A stretch of DNA of 64,000 bases, taken from NCBI RefSeq assembly GCF_003316635.1, contig NZ_QNQP01000013.1, positions 1-64,000 on the forward strand, in the 5' to 3' direction. The stretch is from Roseovarius dicentrarchi (GTDB lineage Bacteria > Pseudomonadota > Alphaproteobacteria > Rhodobacterales > Rhodobacteraceae). A model generated the notes under the pieces. That model worked only from the letters and a program-made list of their open reading frames with translations. It ran no database searches and was not told the origin of the DNA. Below are positions 17,094 through 25,621 of the stretch, piece by piece (the stretch's first letter is position 1; the number at the start of each line of letters is the position of its first letter). A program made the position numbers and the translations under genes.

Positions 17094-17962
17094 TCCTTGT
17101 GCCGCTGGGCTGTGCGGCGCTGGCCATCTGGGCGCTGGCCTATGGCGGCGACGCGGCCATCGCGCGCTGGGCGGCGGGCTGGCAACGTGATTTCCAGAAC
17201 GGTCTGGCCAGTGCGCTGCGCGCCCTGCGCAGCAAGGAGCCGGGCGCATTGGCGGTATTGATGAGCCTTGCCTTCGGCTATGGCTTTGTTCACGCGGTCG
17301 GGCCGGGCCATGGCAAGGTATTGATCGGCGGCTATGGCATGGGCCGGCGCGTGCCGGTCTGGCGCTTGTCGCTGATCGCGCTGGGGGCATCGCTGGCTCA
17401 GGCGGCCTCGGCGGTGCTGCTGGTCTATGGCGGCGTGCTGCTGCTGGGATATACCCGCACCCAGATGACCGGCGCGGTCGAGGGGTGGATGGCCCCGATC
17501 AGCAGCGCCGCAATCGGCCTGATCGGTGTCTGGCTTGCCGTGCGCGGCGCGCGGCGCCTGTGGCGGCAGGGCAGGGTGCCACCGGGCCACGCGCCGGGCG
17601 ATTGCGGATGCGGCCACCGCCATGGACCCACCCCGCAGGAGGCGGCGCAGGTGCATGGCGTCTGGGATACCGCCGCACTGATCGGCGGCATTGCCATCCG
17701 GCCCTGCACCGGCGCGCTGCTGCTGCTTGTGCTGACGTGGCAGATGGATATCGCGCTGGCCGGGCTGATCGCCACCCTTGCAATGGCGCTGGGGACGGCA
17801 TCGGTGACGATCTGCGTCGCGATTCTCAGCGTCATGGCCCGCGAGGGCACATTGCGCGCGGTCGGCGGCGCCGCGCCCATGCTGCGCCTGATGCCGGTGG
17901 CGAAAATTCTGGCAGGGACAGCGATTGCTGTCATCGCGCTTCAGATGCTGCGCTGGCTGTAA
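17078..17962 (+). CDS. NicO/RcnA family metal transporter
   Basis: This 294-residue protein has about six to seven membrane segments and the NicO signature FVHAVGPGHGKVLIGGYGMG at about 70-90. A Cys/His cluster, GDCGCGHRHGPTPQ, lies in the central cytoplasmic loop near residue 175, and RPCTGALLLLVL follows at about 208. Family members move nickel or cobalt (RcnA exports them). Its position in the Zur-controlled znuA transcript suggests a link to zinc or to metal selectivity instead. Direction of transport cannot be read from sequence. Confidence 0.88.
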   Translation: MRRALILVPLGCAALAIWALAYGGDAAIARWAAGWQRDFQNGLASALRALRSKEPGALAVLMSLAFGYGFVHAVGPGHGKVLIGGYGMGRRVPVWRLSLIALGASLAQAASAVLLVYGGVLLLGYTRTQMTGAVEGWMAPISSAAIGLIGVWLAVRGARRLWRQGRVPPGHAPGDCGCGHRHGPTPQEAAQVHGVWDTAALIGGIAIRPCTGALLLLVLTWQMDIALAGLIATLAMALGTASVTICVAILSVMAREGTLRAVGGAAPMLRLMPVAKILAGTAIAVIALQMLRWL

Positions 17963-17976
17963 TGCGGCGGAGGATA

Positions 17977-18053
17977 TGGTAGGCCCGGCAGGACTTGAAC
18001 CCGCAACCAAAGCGTTATGAGCGCTCTGCTCTAACCAGTTGAGCTACAGGCCC
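17977..18053 (-). tRNA. tRNA-Met (anticodon CAU)
   Basis: On the minus strand the 77 bases form a cloverleaf with acceptor GGGCCTG/CGGGCCT (one G-U at 1:72, one at 6:67), D-arm TAGCTCAACTGGTTAGAGC, anticodon loop CTCATAA, T-arm GTTCAAGTC and an encoded CCA. The anticodon is CAT. An elongator tRNA-Met is most likely, but a lysidine-modified tRNA-Ile2 cannot be excluded by eye. It is not the initiator type, which lacks the 1:72 pair and has three G-C pairs in the anticodon stem. Confidence 0.9.
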
Positions 18054-18171
18054 GCCATGGGGCGTGTCGTAATCAGCCGCTGCGCCCGCGTCAAGGCTTT
18101 GAGATTGCGATTGCCGCTGTGATGGGCTACCCCGCGCGTGATCCGCCCGCCATGGACCAAGGAGTGCCAGG

Positions 18172-19218
18172 ATGACAGACCCGAAAAATGGTATCAGCTA
18201 TGCCGATGCCGGTGTTGATATCGACGCAGGCAACGCGCTGGTCGAGCGGATCAAACCCGCGGCCAAACGCACCGCGCGCCCCGGCGTGATGTCGGGGCTT
18301 GGCGGCTTTGGCGCGCTGTTCGATCTCAAGGCGGCCGGTTACCATGATCCGGTGCTGGTGGCTGCCACCGACGGCGTCGGCACCAAGCTGCGCATCGCGA
18401 TTGATACCGGCAATGTGGACGGTGTCGGTATTGATCTGGTTGCCATGTGCGTCAACGATCTGGTTTGCCAAGGTGCCGAGCCGCTGTTTTTCCTCGATTA
18501 TTTCGCCACCGGCAAGCTGGAGACAGAGCAGGCCGCGCGCATCATCGAAGGCATTGCAACGGGCTGCGAGCGCTCGGGCGCCGCGCTGATCGGCGGCGAG
18601 ACGGCGGAAATGCCGGGAATGTACCCGGCGGGCGATTTCGATCTGGCGGGCTTTGCCGTCGGCGCGATGGAGCGGGGCGGCGCCCTGCCGGACGGCGTGG
18701 CCGAGGGCGATGTTTTGCTGGGCCTTGCCAGTGACGGCGTGCATTCCAACGGCTATTCGCTGGTGCGCAAACTGGTTGAGATTTCCGGTCTTGGCTGGGA
18801 TGCCGAGTGCCCCTGGGCGGATGGTACGCTGGGCGCGGCGCTGCTGACGCCCACGCGGCTTTACGTCAAATCTGCGCTGGCGGCGATCCGCAGTGGCGGC
18901 GTGCATGCGCTGGCCCATATCACCGGCGGCGGGCTGACGGAAAACCTGCCGCGCGTTCTGCCCGAGGAGCTGGGCGCCGAGATTGATCTGGGCGCCTGGC
19001 CGCTGCCGGGTGTTTTTGACTGGCTCAAGCAGACCGGCGACATGGCCGAATCCGAACTGCTGAAGACGTTCAACTGCGGCATCGGCATGATCGTTTGCGT
19101 TGACGCGGCCCGCGCCGACGCACTGGCCGAATTGTTCGCCGAAACGGGCGAGACAGTCCACCGGCTGGGCCATGTCACCAAAGGCGCCGGCGTGCGCTAT
19201 AGCGGCGCGCTGGCGTGA
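18172..19218 (+). CDS. purM: Phosphoribosylformylglycinamidine cyclo-ligase (AIR synthetase)
   Basis: Catalyses ATP-dependent closure of FGAM to aminoimidazole ribotide, the fifth step of purine synthesis. The 348-residue protein has the typical start [23 protein letters not shown], the nucleotide/phosphate segment [14 protein letters not shown], and [33 protein letters not shown] lies before the ATG. The stop overlaps the purN GTG by four bases, so the two enzymes are coupled. Confidence 0.97.
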   Translation: MTDPKNGISYADAGVDIDAGNALVERIKPAAKRTARPGVMSGLGGFGALFDLKAAGYHDPVLVAATDGVGTKLRIAIDTGNVDGVGIDLVAMCVNDLVCQGAEPLFFLDYFATGKLETEQAARIIEGIATGCERSGAALIGGETAEMPGMYPAGDFDLAGFAVGAMERGGALPDGVAEGDVLLGLASDGVHSNGYSLVRKLVEISGLGWDAECPWADGTLGAALLTPTRLYVKSALAAIRSGGVHALAHITGGGLTENLPRVLPEELGAEIDLGAWPLPGVFDWLKQTGDMAESELLKTFNCGIGMIVCVDAARADALAELFAETGETVHRLGHVTKGAGVRYSGALA

Positions 19219-19808
19219 GCGAACGGGTCGCCATCCTTCTGTCGGGCGGCGGCTCGAACATGGTGGCGCTGCTGGACAGCATGACCGGCGATCACCCCGC
19301 GCGCCCGGCGCTGGTTCTGTCGAACCGTGCGAATGCGGGCGGGCTGGAGAAGGCCGCGGCGCGCGGTGTGCCGACCGAGGTGGTCGATCACCGGCCCCAT
19401 GGCGCGGACCGCGCCGGTTTCGAGGATGCGCTGCATGCGCGCATCATGGAATATCAGCCTGATATCATATGCCTGGCGGGGTTCATGCGCGTGCTGACCG
19501 AAGGGTTTGTCGCGCGCTGGCAGGGCCGGATGATCAATATTCACCCATCGCTTTTGCCCAAATATCGCGGTCTGGACACACATGCGCGCGCGCTGGACGC
19601 CGGCGACGCCGAGGCGGGCTGCACCGTGCATGAGGTCACAGCGGCGCTGGATGACGGGCCGATTCTGGGGCAGGCGCGGGTGCCTGTCGCCCAAGACGAC
19701 ACGCCCGGTACATTGGCCGCCCGCGTGCTGGCGATGGAGCATGTTTTGTACCCGGCGGTGCTGCGCCGTTTCGCGGCCGGGGATCGCACGCCGGTCTGGC
19801 TGCCATGA
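19215..19808 (+). CDS. purN: Phosphoribosylglycinamide formyltransferase
   Basis: Transfers a formyl group from 10-formyl-THF to GAR, the third purine step. The 197-residue protein has N-terminal [12 protein letters not shown], the catalytic [21 protein letters not shown] (Asn and His) and [17 protein letters not shown] (catalytic Asp). It starts with GTG inside the purM stop (GTGA overlap), a very common arrangement. Confidence 0.96.
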   Translation: MSERVAILLSGGGSNMVALLDSMTGDHPARPALVLSNRANAGGLEKAAARGVPTEVVDHRPHGADRAGFEDALHARIMEYQPDIICLAGFMRVLTEGFVARWQGRMINIHPSLLPKYRGLDTHARALDAGDAEAGCTVHEVTAALDDGPILGQARVPVAQDDTPGTLAARVLAMEHVLYPAVLRRFAAGDRTPVWLP

Positions 19809-19893
19809 CGGGCGGGCGCAGGCATTCCCGTTTCAATTTCCGGCGCTGCGCGCTATAGCAGCGCAGCCCATATCAGCGAAAGAAGCCGTTCCT

Positions 19894-21054
19894 TTGATCC
19901 ACACCATCACCACCACAGACGCCCTGGCCGAATATTGCACCCGCGCCGCAGCGCATCCTTACGTGACTGTCGACACCGAATTTTTGCGCGAACGCACGTA
20001 TTATTCCCAGCTTTGCCTTGTTCAGCTGGCCTATCCGGGCGACGGGGACGAAACTGCGGTTCTGGTCGATCCGCTGGCGGACGGGCTGTCGCTGGAGCCG
20101 CTATATGAACTGTTCCGCGATGAAAACGTGGTCAAGGTGTTTCATGCGGCCCGGCAGGATCTGGAGATCTTCTATGTCGATGCCGGGCTGATTCCCTCGC
20201 CGCTGTTCGACACGCAAGTCGCCGCGATGGTCTGCGGCTTTGGCGAGCAGGCGGGATACGAGACGCTGGTAAAGCGCATCGCAAAGGCGCAGATCGACAA
20301 ATCATCGCGCTTTACCGACTGGTCGCGCCGCCCGCTGAGCGATGCACAAAAGACCTACGCGCTGGCGGACGTGACACATCTGCGCAAAGTGTACGAGTAT
20401 CTGGCGCGCGAGCTGAAAAAGACCGGTCGCGACAAATGGGTGGCCGAGGAAATGGCCGTTCTGACCAATCCCGAAACGTATATCACCCACCCGCGCGATG
20501 CGTGGCAGCGGATCAAGACGCGCAACAACTCGGGCCGGTTTTTGTCGATTCTGCGGGCGCTGGCCGAATTCCGCGAGGCTTATGCGCAGTCGCGCAACGT
20601 GCCGCGCAATCGTGTGTACAAGGATGATGCGCTGGTCGAACTGGCTTCGACGAAACCGACCAGCGTTCAGGATCTAGGCCGCTCGCGCCTGTTGCTGCGC
20701 GAGGCGCGCAAGGGCGACATTGCCGATGGGATCCTGAAGGCGGTGGCAGACGGGCAGGCGGTGCCGGCGGGCGAACAGCCCGAGCCGGACCTGAGCCGCG
20801 AGAAATTGCAGGTCAATCCGGCTGTTGCCGACCTTCTGCGCGTCCTGCTGAAAGGTGCGGCCGACCGCGAGGGGGTGGCGTCCAAGCTGATCGCCACCGC
20901 GTCGGATCTGGACGCCATCGCCGCAGGTCAGCGCGATGTGCCCGCGCTCAGCGGCTGGCGCCGCGATGTGTTCGGCCACGAGGCGCTGCGCCTGTGCAAG
21001 GGCGAAATCGCGCTGCGCGTCAAAGGCAGCACCATCGAAACGGTCGAGCTGTAA
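19894..21054 (+). CDS. rnd: Ribonuclease D
   Basis: A 3'-5' exoribonuclease for tRNA and stable RNA 3' processing. The DEDDy exonuclease domain shows VTVDTEFLRERTYY (Asp, Glu), VFHAARQDLEIFY (Asp) and KTYALADVTHLRKVYEYL (Tyr and Asp). An HRDC domain follows from about residue 205 and a further helical region to 386. No ATG is near the conserved N-terminus. A TTG at 19894, giving IHTITTTDALAEYC, matches family starts, though the ribosome site is weak. A longer in-frame extension to 19582 lies inside purN and is rejected. Confidence 0.93.
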   Translation: MIHTITTTDALAEYCTRAAAHPYVTVDTEFLRERTYYSQLCLVQLAYPGDGDETAVLVDPLADGLSLEPLYELFRDENVVKVFHAARQDLEIFYVDAGLIPSPLFDTQVAAMVCGFGEQAGYETLVKRIAKAQIDKSSRFTDWSRRPLSDAQKTYALADVTHLRKVYEYLARELKKTGRDKWVAEEMAVLTNPETYITHPRDAWQRIKTRNNSGRFLSILRALAEFREAYAQSRNVPRNRVYKDDALVELASTKPTSVQDLGRSRLLLREARKGDIADGILKAVADGQAVPAGEQPEPDLSREKLQVNPAVADLLRVLLKGAADREGVASKLIATASDLDAIAAGQRDVPALSGWRRDVFGHEALRLCKGEIALRVKGSTIETVEL

Positions 21055-21057
21055 CAG

Positions 21058-21085
21058 CCGCCAGCTTAGCGGTTGCTGCTGGCGG
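21058..21085. terminator. Hairpin between convergent rnd and lipoprotein genes
   Basis: CCGCCAGC (21058-21065) and GCTGGCGG (21078-21085) form an eight-base perfect stem across the 11-base gap and the 3' end of the minus-strand gene. No T-run follows on either strand. It may protect mRNA ends or assist termination; support is modest. Confidence 0.35.
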
Positions 21086-21587
21086 TGGTGGTCTGGCTGA
21101 GAACACGCACGCCGCGCACCCGGTCCAATGTCTGGGACGATACAAACTGCCCGGCGCTGACGCGGCGGGTCTGCTCGGGGCCCTGGGGGGTGTCGACACG
21201 CTGGATCGCGCGCAAGGTGTAGGTCAGAACACCATCGACCGGCTCGCCTTCGTTTTCGGGCCAAAGCCGAACGTCGAACGCACCTTGCCGGAGCGAAACG
21301 CCGGTTGCCGTGACAATGGCGCCGCCGGCGGAGGGTTCGACCACAACATTCTGAACCGCGTAGATCGGCGTGCCCAGATATGCCGCGGGGCCGCGTTTGC
21401 GGCGGAAAATCGTGTTTGTCTGTTCGGGAATCAGCGGATTGACCGACGCATCCTGCACAGGCGCGCTGCGCGGCGCCGCATTGCTTGGACCAAACCAGTT
21501 GGCGGGATTGGCCCGCGACGAGCCAAAGCCGGAACAGCCCGCCAGCGTCAGGCTGGAAATCGTCAAAAATGTAACCAGACCGCGCAT
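21066..21587 (-). CDS. Predicted outer-membrane lipoprotein, function unknown
   Basis: This 173-residue protein has a lipoprotein signal (FLTISSLTLAGC, acylated Cys18). The mature part has a proline/Asn-rich linker to about residue 55, then a compact domain: GTPIYAVQNVVVEPSAGGAIVTATG, FDVRLWPENEGEPVDG and RRVSAGQFVSSQTLDRV. The start at 21587 is fixed by the signal peptide; a long in-frame extension upstream has no such logic. I do not recognise a named domain. It is divergent from sufE and convergent with rnd. Confidence 0.75.
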   Translation of the reverse strand: MRGLVTFLTISSLTLAGCSGFGSSRANPANWFGPSNAAPRSAPVQDASVNPLIPEQTNTIFRRKRGPAAYLGTPIYAVQNVVVEPSAGGAIVTATGVSLRQGAFDVRLWPENEGEPVDGVLTYTLRAIQRVDTPQGPEQTRRVSAGQFVSSQTLDRVRGVRVLSQTTTASSNR

Positions 21588-21732
21588 TGGCACATGCCCC
21601 TTTCGCCGCTTTTCAATGGCGCAGACCCTAGCAGGCCCAGCCGCCCAAGCGCAAGGCAGCGCGGCACCCTGGGGTGGACGTTTGCCTGCGTCGGGGCTAC
21701 CTGCGGTGATGCAGTTAGTCAGAGGATGGATC

Positions 21733-22143
21733 ATGGCCCAAGCCCCCTTCGAAGAGATCGCCGAGGATTTTGAATTTCTGGATGACTGGGAAGACCGCTA
21801 CAGGCACGTCATCGAACAGGGCAAGGCGATGGCGCCGCTGGATGATGCGCTGAAAGTACCTGCCACCCGCGTCGAGGGGTGCGCCAGTCAGGTCTGGCTG
21901 CATCCGCAAGTGTCGAATGGCATCTTTCGCTTTGACGGGGACAGTGACGCGCTGATCGTGCGGGGCCTGATTGCCGTGCTGCGCGCGCTGTATAACGACC
22001 TGCCGGTTGAGGAGGTGCCGCGCGTCGACGCGGGCGGCGAGCTGGCCCGGCTGGGGCTGACCGACCATTTGTCTGCGCAGCGCTCTAACGGGCTGCGGGC
22101 AATGATCGAGCGGATCAGGCTGGTGGCCTCTCAGGCGGCGTGA
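21733..22143 (+). CDS. sufE: Cysteine desulfuration protein SufE
   Basis: Accepts persulfide sulfur from the SufS cysteine desulfurase and passes it to the SUF Fe-S scaffold. The 136-residue protein starts MAQAPFEEIAEDFEFLDDWEDRY. Its acceptor Cys50 lies in VEGCASQVWL, and the tail HLSAQRSNGLRAMIERIR is conserved. AGAGGA lies ahead of the ATG at 21733. No other suf genes are in the window, so this is a stand-alone copy. Confidence 0.94.
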   Translation: MAQAPFEEIAEDFEFLDDWEDRYRHVIEQGKAMAPLDDALKVPATRVEGCASQVWLHPQVSNGIFRFDGDSDALIVRGLIAVLRALYNDLPVEEVPRVDAGGELARLGLTDHLSAQRSNGLRAMIERIRLVASQAA

Positions 22144-22150
22144 GTGTCGC

Positions 22151-22187
22151 CGGCGGCGGGATTTGGGTATTTGTACCCAAGAAAAAA
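22151..22187. repeat. Short interspersed repeat, copy 1
   Basis: A 37-base intergenic element starts with a CGGCGGCGGG block, has a core TTGGGTA-TTTG-TACCCAA inverted repeat, and ends in an A-run (GAAAAAA). A second, slightly diverged copy lies at 27751-27787. This copy sits in the gap between convergent sufE and the XRE-cupin gene. It may act as an mRNA end hairpin; the function is unknown. Confidence 0.6.
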
Positions 22188-22259
22188 CCCAGGCGGAAAA
22201 TCTCTTTTGGTGTTGGTTCGTGACGCGGGCTTGTCAATTCGGTGGTTTGCGCGGCCGAC

Positions 22260-22823
22260 CTAAAAAGTCGGCGGTGTGCAGGCGCTGATGATCTCGCAGC
22301 GCTCTGGCCCGACCTGGCGGAACCGGTGGGGGATGCGGCTGTCGAAGTAATAGGCGTCGCCGGGGCCGAGAATTTTACGCTGATCGCCTACGGTCACCTC
22401 GATCCGGCCCTTCACCACGATGCCACCTTCTTCGGCCTCGTGTCCGATCATGGTGCGGCCCGTATCGGCGCCGATCTCGTATGTTTCGCTGAGGATCATC
22501 ATCGCGCGCCCGAAAAGGGTGGTGCCGATCTGGCGCAGGGACACGCCATTTTTGCCGATTTCCGTCAGATCCTCGGCGGCGTAGAAGGTTTTGCGTTCCG
22601 GTTCGGGCTGGAAGTTGAAAAATTCGGATAAGGAGGTGGGAATCCCCTCCAGTATCCGCTTGAGCGCTGAAACAGAGGGGTTCACCTTGCCTGCTTCGAT
22701 CAGCGAAATGGTCGAATTTGGCACGCCTGTCCGCTTGGCCAGCGCGCGCTGTGACAGGCCGGCCTTGCTGCGCACCGCCCGCAAACGGGGGCCAAGATCC
22801 AGATCGTCGGCGCTGTTGGGCAT
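22260..22823 (-). CDS. XRE family regulator with C-terminal cupin (PuuR-like)
   Basis: This 187-residue protein has an N-terminal helix-turn-helix ([37 protein letters not shown], about 9-45) and a C-terminal cupin (GHEAEEGGIVVKG, LGPGDAYYFDSRIPHRF, about 115-175). This HTH-cupin layout is that of PuuR-type regulators of putrescine/GABA catabolism. The ATG at 22823 is preferred; an in-frame extension reaches into the divergent promoter. It is divergent from a GABA-type aminotransferase (163-base gap) and is its likely local repressor. Confidence 0.9.
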   Translation of the reverse strand: MPNSADDLDLGPRLRAVRSKAGLSQRALAKRTGVPNSTISLIEAGKVNPSVSALKRILEGIPTSLSEFFNFQPEPERKTFYAAEDLTEIGKNGVSLRQIGTTLFGRAMMILSETYEIGADTGRTMIGHEAEEGGIVVKGRIEVTVGDQRKILGPGDAYYFDSRIPHRFRQVGPERCEIISACTPPTF

Positions 22824-22986
22824 GTTCAGTTCCTTGAACAGATGAAATTCATGGCTATTTAAAACAATGGGTTGCTGTAGGCAATAAACAGACTTTTTGC
22901 GGCTGATAAAACGGCGTACAGCATGCCCGAAACCACGGGGCCAAATGCGCCCGGATTTCTTTTCATTTTTCTCGAAAGGATGCGTC

Positions 22987-24264
22987 ATGTTGAACGCCGA
23001 GATCGCAGAACGCCGCACAGGCGCCATTTCGCAGGGTGTGGGCATGATGACCCAGATCTACGCCGACCGCGCCAAGAATTCCGAAGTGTGGGACGTCGAA
23101 GGCAACCGCTATATCGACTTCGCCGCCGGGATTGCCGTGGTCAACACCGGCCACTGCCACCCCAAGGTGATGCAGGCCGTGTCCGATCAGGTGGCGCGTT
23201 TTACCCATACCTGCCATCAGGTTCTGCCTTACGAGAGCTATATCCGTCTGGCCGAGCGGCTGAACGAAAAGGTGCCGGGCGATTTCCCGAAAAAGACCGT
23301 TTTCGTGACAACCGGCGCCGAAGCCGTTGAAAACGCGATCAAGGTTGCGCGCATCCATACAGGCCGTTCGGCGATCATCGCCTTTGGCGGTGCGTTCCAT
23401 GGCCGGACGTTCATGGGCATGTCGCTGACCGGCAAGGTTGTGCCCTACAAGAAGGGTTTCGGCGCGATGATGCCCGACGTCTATCACGTTCCGTTCCCGA
23501 TCGATCTGCACGGCATTTCCACCGAGGACGCGATGGAGTCGCTGCACAAGCTGTTCAAGGCCGATCTGGACCCCGAGCGCGTCGCCGCCATCATCATCGA
23601 GCCGGTTCAGGGCGAGGGCGGCTTTTACCCCGCACCCGCCGATCTGATGCGCGGCCTTCGCAAGCTGTGCGATGAGCATGGCATTGTGATGATCGCCGAT
23701 GAGGTGCAGACCGGCTTTGCCCGGACCGGGCACCTCTTTGCGATGGAAGGCTACGGCGTGGCCGCAGACATCACCACCATGGCCAAGGGTCTGGCCGGCG
23801 GTCTGCCGCTGGCGGCGTTGACGGGGCGCGCTGAGATCATGGATGCGTCGCATCCCGGCGGTCTGGGCGGCACCTATGGCGGCAACCCGCTGGGCATTGC
23901 GGCATCGAACGCCGTGCTGGACGTGATCGAGGAAGAGGATCTGTGCAACCGCGCAAATGAGCTTGGCTCGCGGTTGAAGCAGCGTCTGGAATCGATCCGC
24001 GCCACCACGCCTGAAATGGTCGATGTGCGCGGTCCGGGTTTCATGATCGCCGCGGAATTCAACACCACCGATGGCAGCGCGCCGAACCCTGACATGACCA
24101 ACCGCATCCGCATGGAAGCGCTCAAGCGCGGGCTGATCCTGCTGACTTGCGGGATTTACGGCAACGTCATCCGCTTCCTTGCGCCGATCACCATCCAGGA
24201 CGACATTTTTGCCGAGGCGCTGGATATCCTGGAAGATTCGATCGCGGCGGCGCGCGCGGCCTGA
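22987..24264 (+). CDS. gabT: 4-aminobutyrate--2-oxoglutarate transaminase
   Basis: A PLP-dependent class III aminotransferase of 425 residues, which moves the amino group of GABA to 2-oxoglutarate to give succinate semialdehyde. Visible are YIDFAAGIAVVNTGHCHPKV, the phosphate-binding TTGAEAVENAIKVAR, IIIEPVQGEGGF, the cofactor Asp in MIADEVQTGFARTG and Lys267 in TMAKGLAGGLPLAAL. The ATG at 22987 has AAAGGA seven bases ahead. The nearby PuuR-like regulator supports GABA/putrescine use. 5-aminovalerate or beta-alanine as substrate cannot be ruled out. Confidence 0.92.
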   Translation: MLNAEIAERRTGAISQGVGMMTQIYADRAKNSEVWDVEGNRYIDFAAGIAVVNTGHCHPKVMQAVSDQVARFTHTCHQVLPYESYIRLAERLNEKVPGDFPKKTVFVTTGAEAVENAIKVARIHTGRSAIIAFGGAFHGRTFMGMSLTGKVVPYKKGFGAMMPDVYHVPFPIDLHGISTEDAMESLHKLFKADLDPERVAAIIIEPVQGEGGFYPAPADLMRGLRKLCDEHGIVMIADEVQTGFARTGHLFAMEGYGVAADITTMAKGLAGGLPLAALTGRAEIMDASHPGGLGGTYGGNPLGIAASNAVLDVIEEEDLCNRANELGSRLKQRLESIRATTPEMVDVRGPGFMIAAEFNTTDGSAPNPDMTNRIRMEALKRGLILLTCGIYGNVIRFLAPITIQDDIFAEALDILEDSIAAARAA

Positions 24265-24290
24265 ACCGGAATTGCGAAATGACAGCGAGA

Positions 24291-24316
24291 GAGCGGGCCG
24301 GTCGGCTCGCTCTTTT
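24291..24316 (+). terminator. Rho-independent terminator after gabT
   Basis: GAGCGGGCC (24291-24299) pairs with GGCTCGCTC (24304-24312), with one G-U wobble and a GGTC loop, and is followed directly by TTTT. It lies 27 bases after the gabT stop and separates it from the downstream repair genes. Confidence 0.85.
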
Positions 24317-24388
24317 GTGTTCCGGGATGGCTGTATTCCGTTGCATGACCCTATTGCTACGCGCTAAATGCGAACATATAGTGAACGC

Positions 24389-25621
24389 ATGACGAAGCAA
24401 ACACTCGACCAGAAGCTGGCGATTCTCAGCGATGCGGCCAAATATGATGCGTCCTGCGCGTCATCGGGCGGTACGAAACGGAATGCGCGGGGCGGCGGGC
24501 TTGGCTCCAACACCGGAAGCGGGATTTGCCACAGCTACGCGCCCGATGGCCGGTGCATCAGTCTGCTGAAGATCCTGATGACGAATTTCTGCATCTACGA
24601 TTGCAGCTATTGCATCAATCGCGTGTCGTCGAACGTGCCGCGCGCGCGGTTTTCGGTGGATGAGGTGGTGAAGCTGACGATCGAGTTCTACCGTCGCAAT
24701 TATATCGAGGGCTTGTTCCTATCCTCCGGCGTTATCCGGTCGCCGGATGCCACGATGTCGGACATGGTTCAGATCGCCCGAAAACTGCGCCACGAGGAGC
24801 ATTTCAAAGGTTATATCCACCTGAAAACCATCCCCGACGCCGCGCCGGAACTGATTGCCGAGGCGGGGCTGCTGTCGGACCGGTTGTCGATCAATGTGGA
24901 ACTGCCCACCGATGCCGCGCTCAGCACTTTCGCGCCGGAAAAGAACCCCGGCCAGATCCGCCGCGCCATGGCCGATGTGCGCGAACGGCGCGAGGTGGCC
25001 AAGGACCGCAGCCATTCAGGCAAAAGGCCGCCGAAATTTGCCCCTGCCGGGCAATCGACGCAAGTGATTATTGGCGCGGATGCGTCCACCGACACCGCCG
25101 TTCTGACCCAATCGACGCGGCTCTATTCAAGCTACGGCTTGCGCCGGGTATATTATTCGGCGTTCTCGCCCATTCCCGATGCGTCGGCGAAATTGCCGCT
25201 CATCAGCCCGCCTTTGCAGCGCGAACATCGGCTGTATCAGGCCGATTGGCTGCTGCGGTTCTATGGCTTTGACGTGGATGAGATTACGTCGGTGACGCCC
25301 GATGGCAATCTGGCGCTGGATATCGACCCGAAGCTGGCCTGGGCGCTACAACATCGCGGTCTGTTTCCGCTGGATGTGAACCGCGCCAGTCGCGAGTTGC
25401 TGCTGCGTGTTCCGGGCTTTGGCGTGAAAACGGTGAACCGCATTCTGACCACGCGCCGACACCGCCATTTGAGGTATGAGGATATCACGCGCATGGGCGC
25501 GTCCATGAAAAAAGCGGGCGCGTTCGTGACCGCAGGCGGCTGGACGCCCGGCAGTCTGACGGACAGCGCCCATTTGCGCGCGCGGTTTGCGCCGCCGCCT
25601 GAACAGATGACCCTGTTCTGA
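24389..25621 (+). CDS. Putative DNA modification/repair radical SAM protein
   Basis: This 410-residue radical SAM protein belongs to the family defined by linkage to uracil-DNA glycosylase-like genes. The cluster motif is C-x3-C-x2-C (Cys68, Cys72, Cys75) in NFCIYDCSYCINR. The N-terminus ILSDAAKYDASCASSG is the family signature, with extra conserved cysteines, and a C-terminal helix-hairpin-helix (LLRVPGFGVKTVNRIL) suggests DNA contact. The ATG at 24389 matches the family start; an ATG at 24368 would add seven residues, and neither has a strong ribosome site. The stop overlaps the DUF4130-UdgX start (TGATG), so the two work together. The substrate lesion is unknown. Confidence 0.9.
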   Translation: MTKQTLDQKLAILSDAAKYDASCASSGGTKRNARGGGLGSNTGSGICHSYAPDGRCISLLKILMTNFCIYDCSYCINRVSSNVPRARFSVDEVVKLTIEFYRRNYIEGLFLSSGVIRSPDATMSDMVQIARKLRHEEHFKGYIHLKTIPDAAPELIAEAGLLSDRLSINVELPTDAALSTFAPEKNPGQIRRAMADVRERREVAKDRSHSGKRPPKFAPAGQSTQVIIGADASTDTAVLTQSTRLYSSYGLRRVYYSAFSPIPDASAKLPLISPPLQREHRLYQADWLLRFYGFDVDEITSVTPDGNLALDIDPKLAWALQHRGLFPLDVNRASRELLLRVPGFGVKTVNRILTTRRHRHLRYEDITRMGASMKKAGAFVTAGGWTPGSLTDSAHLRARFAPPPEQMTLF

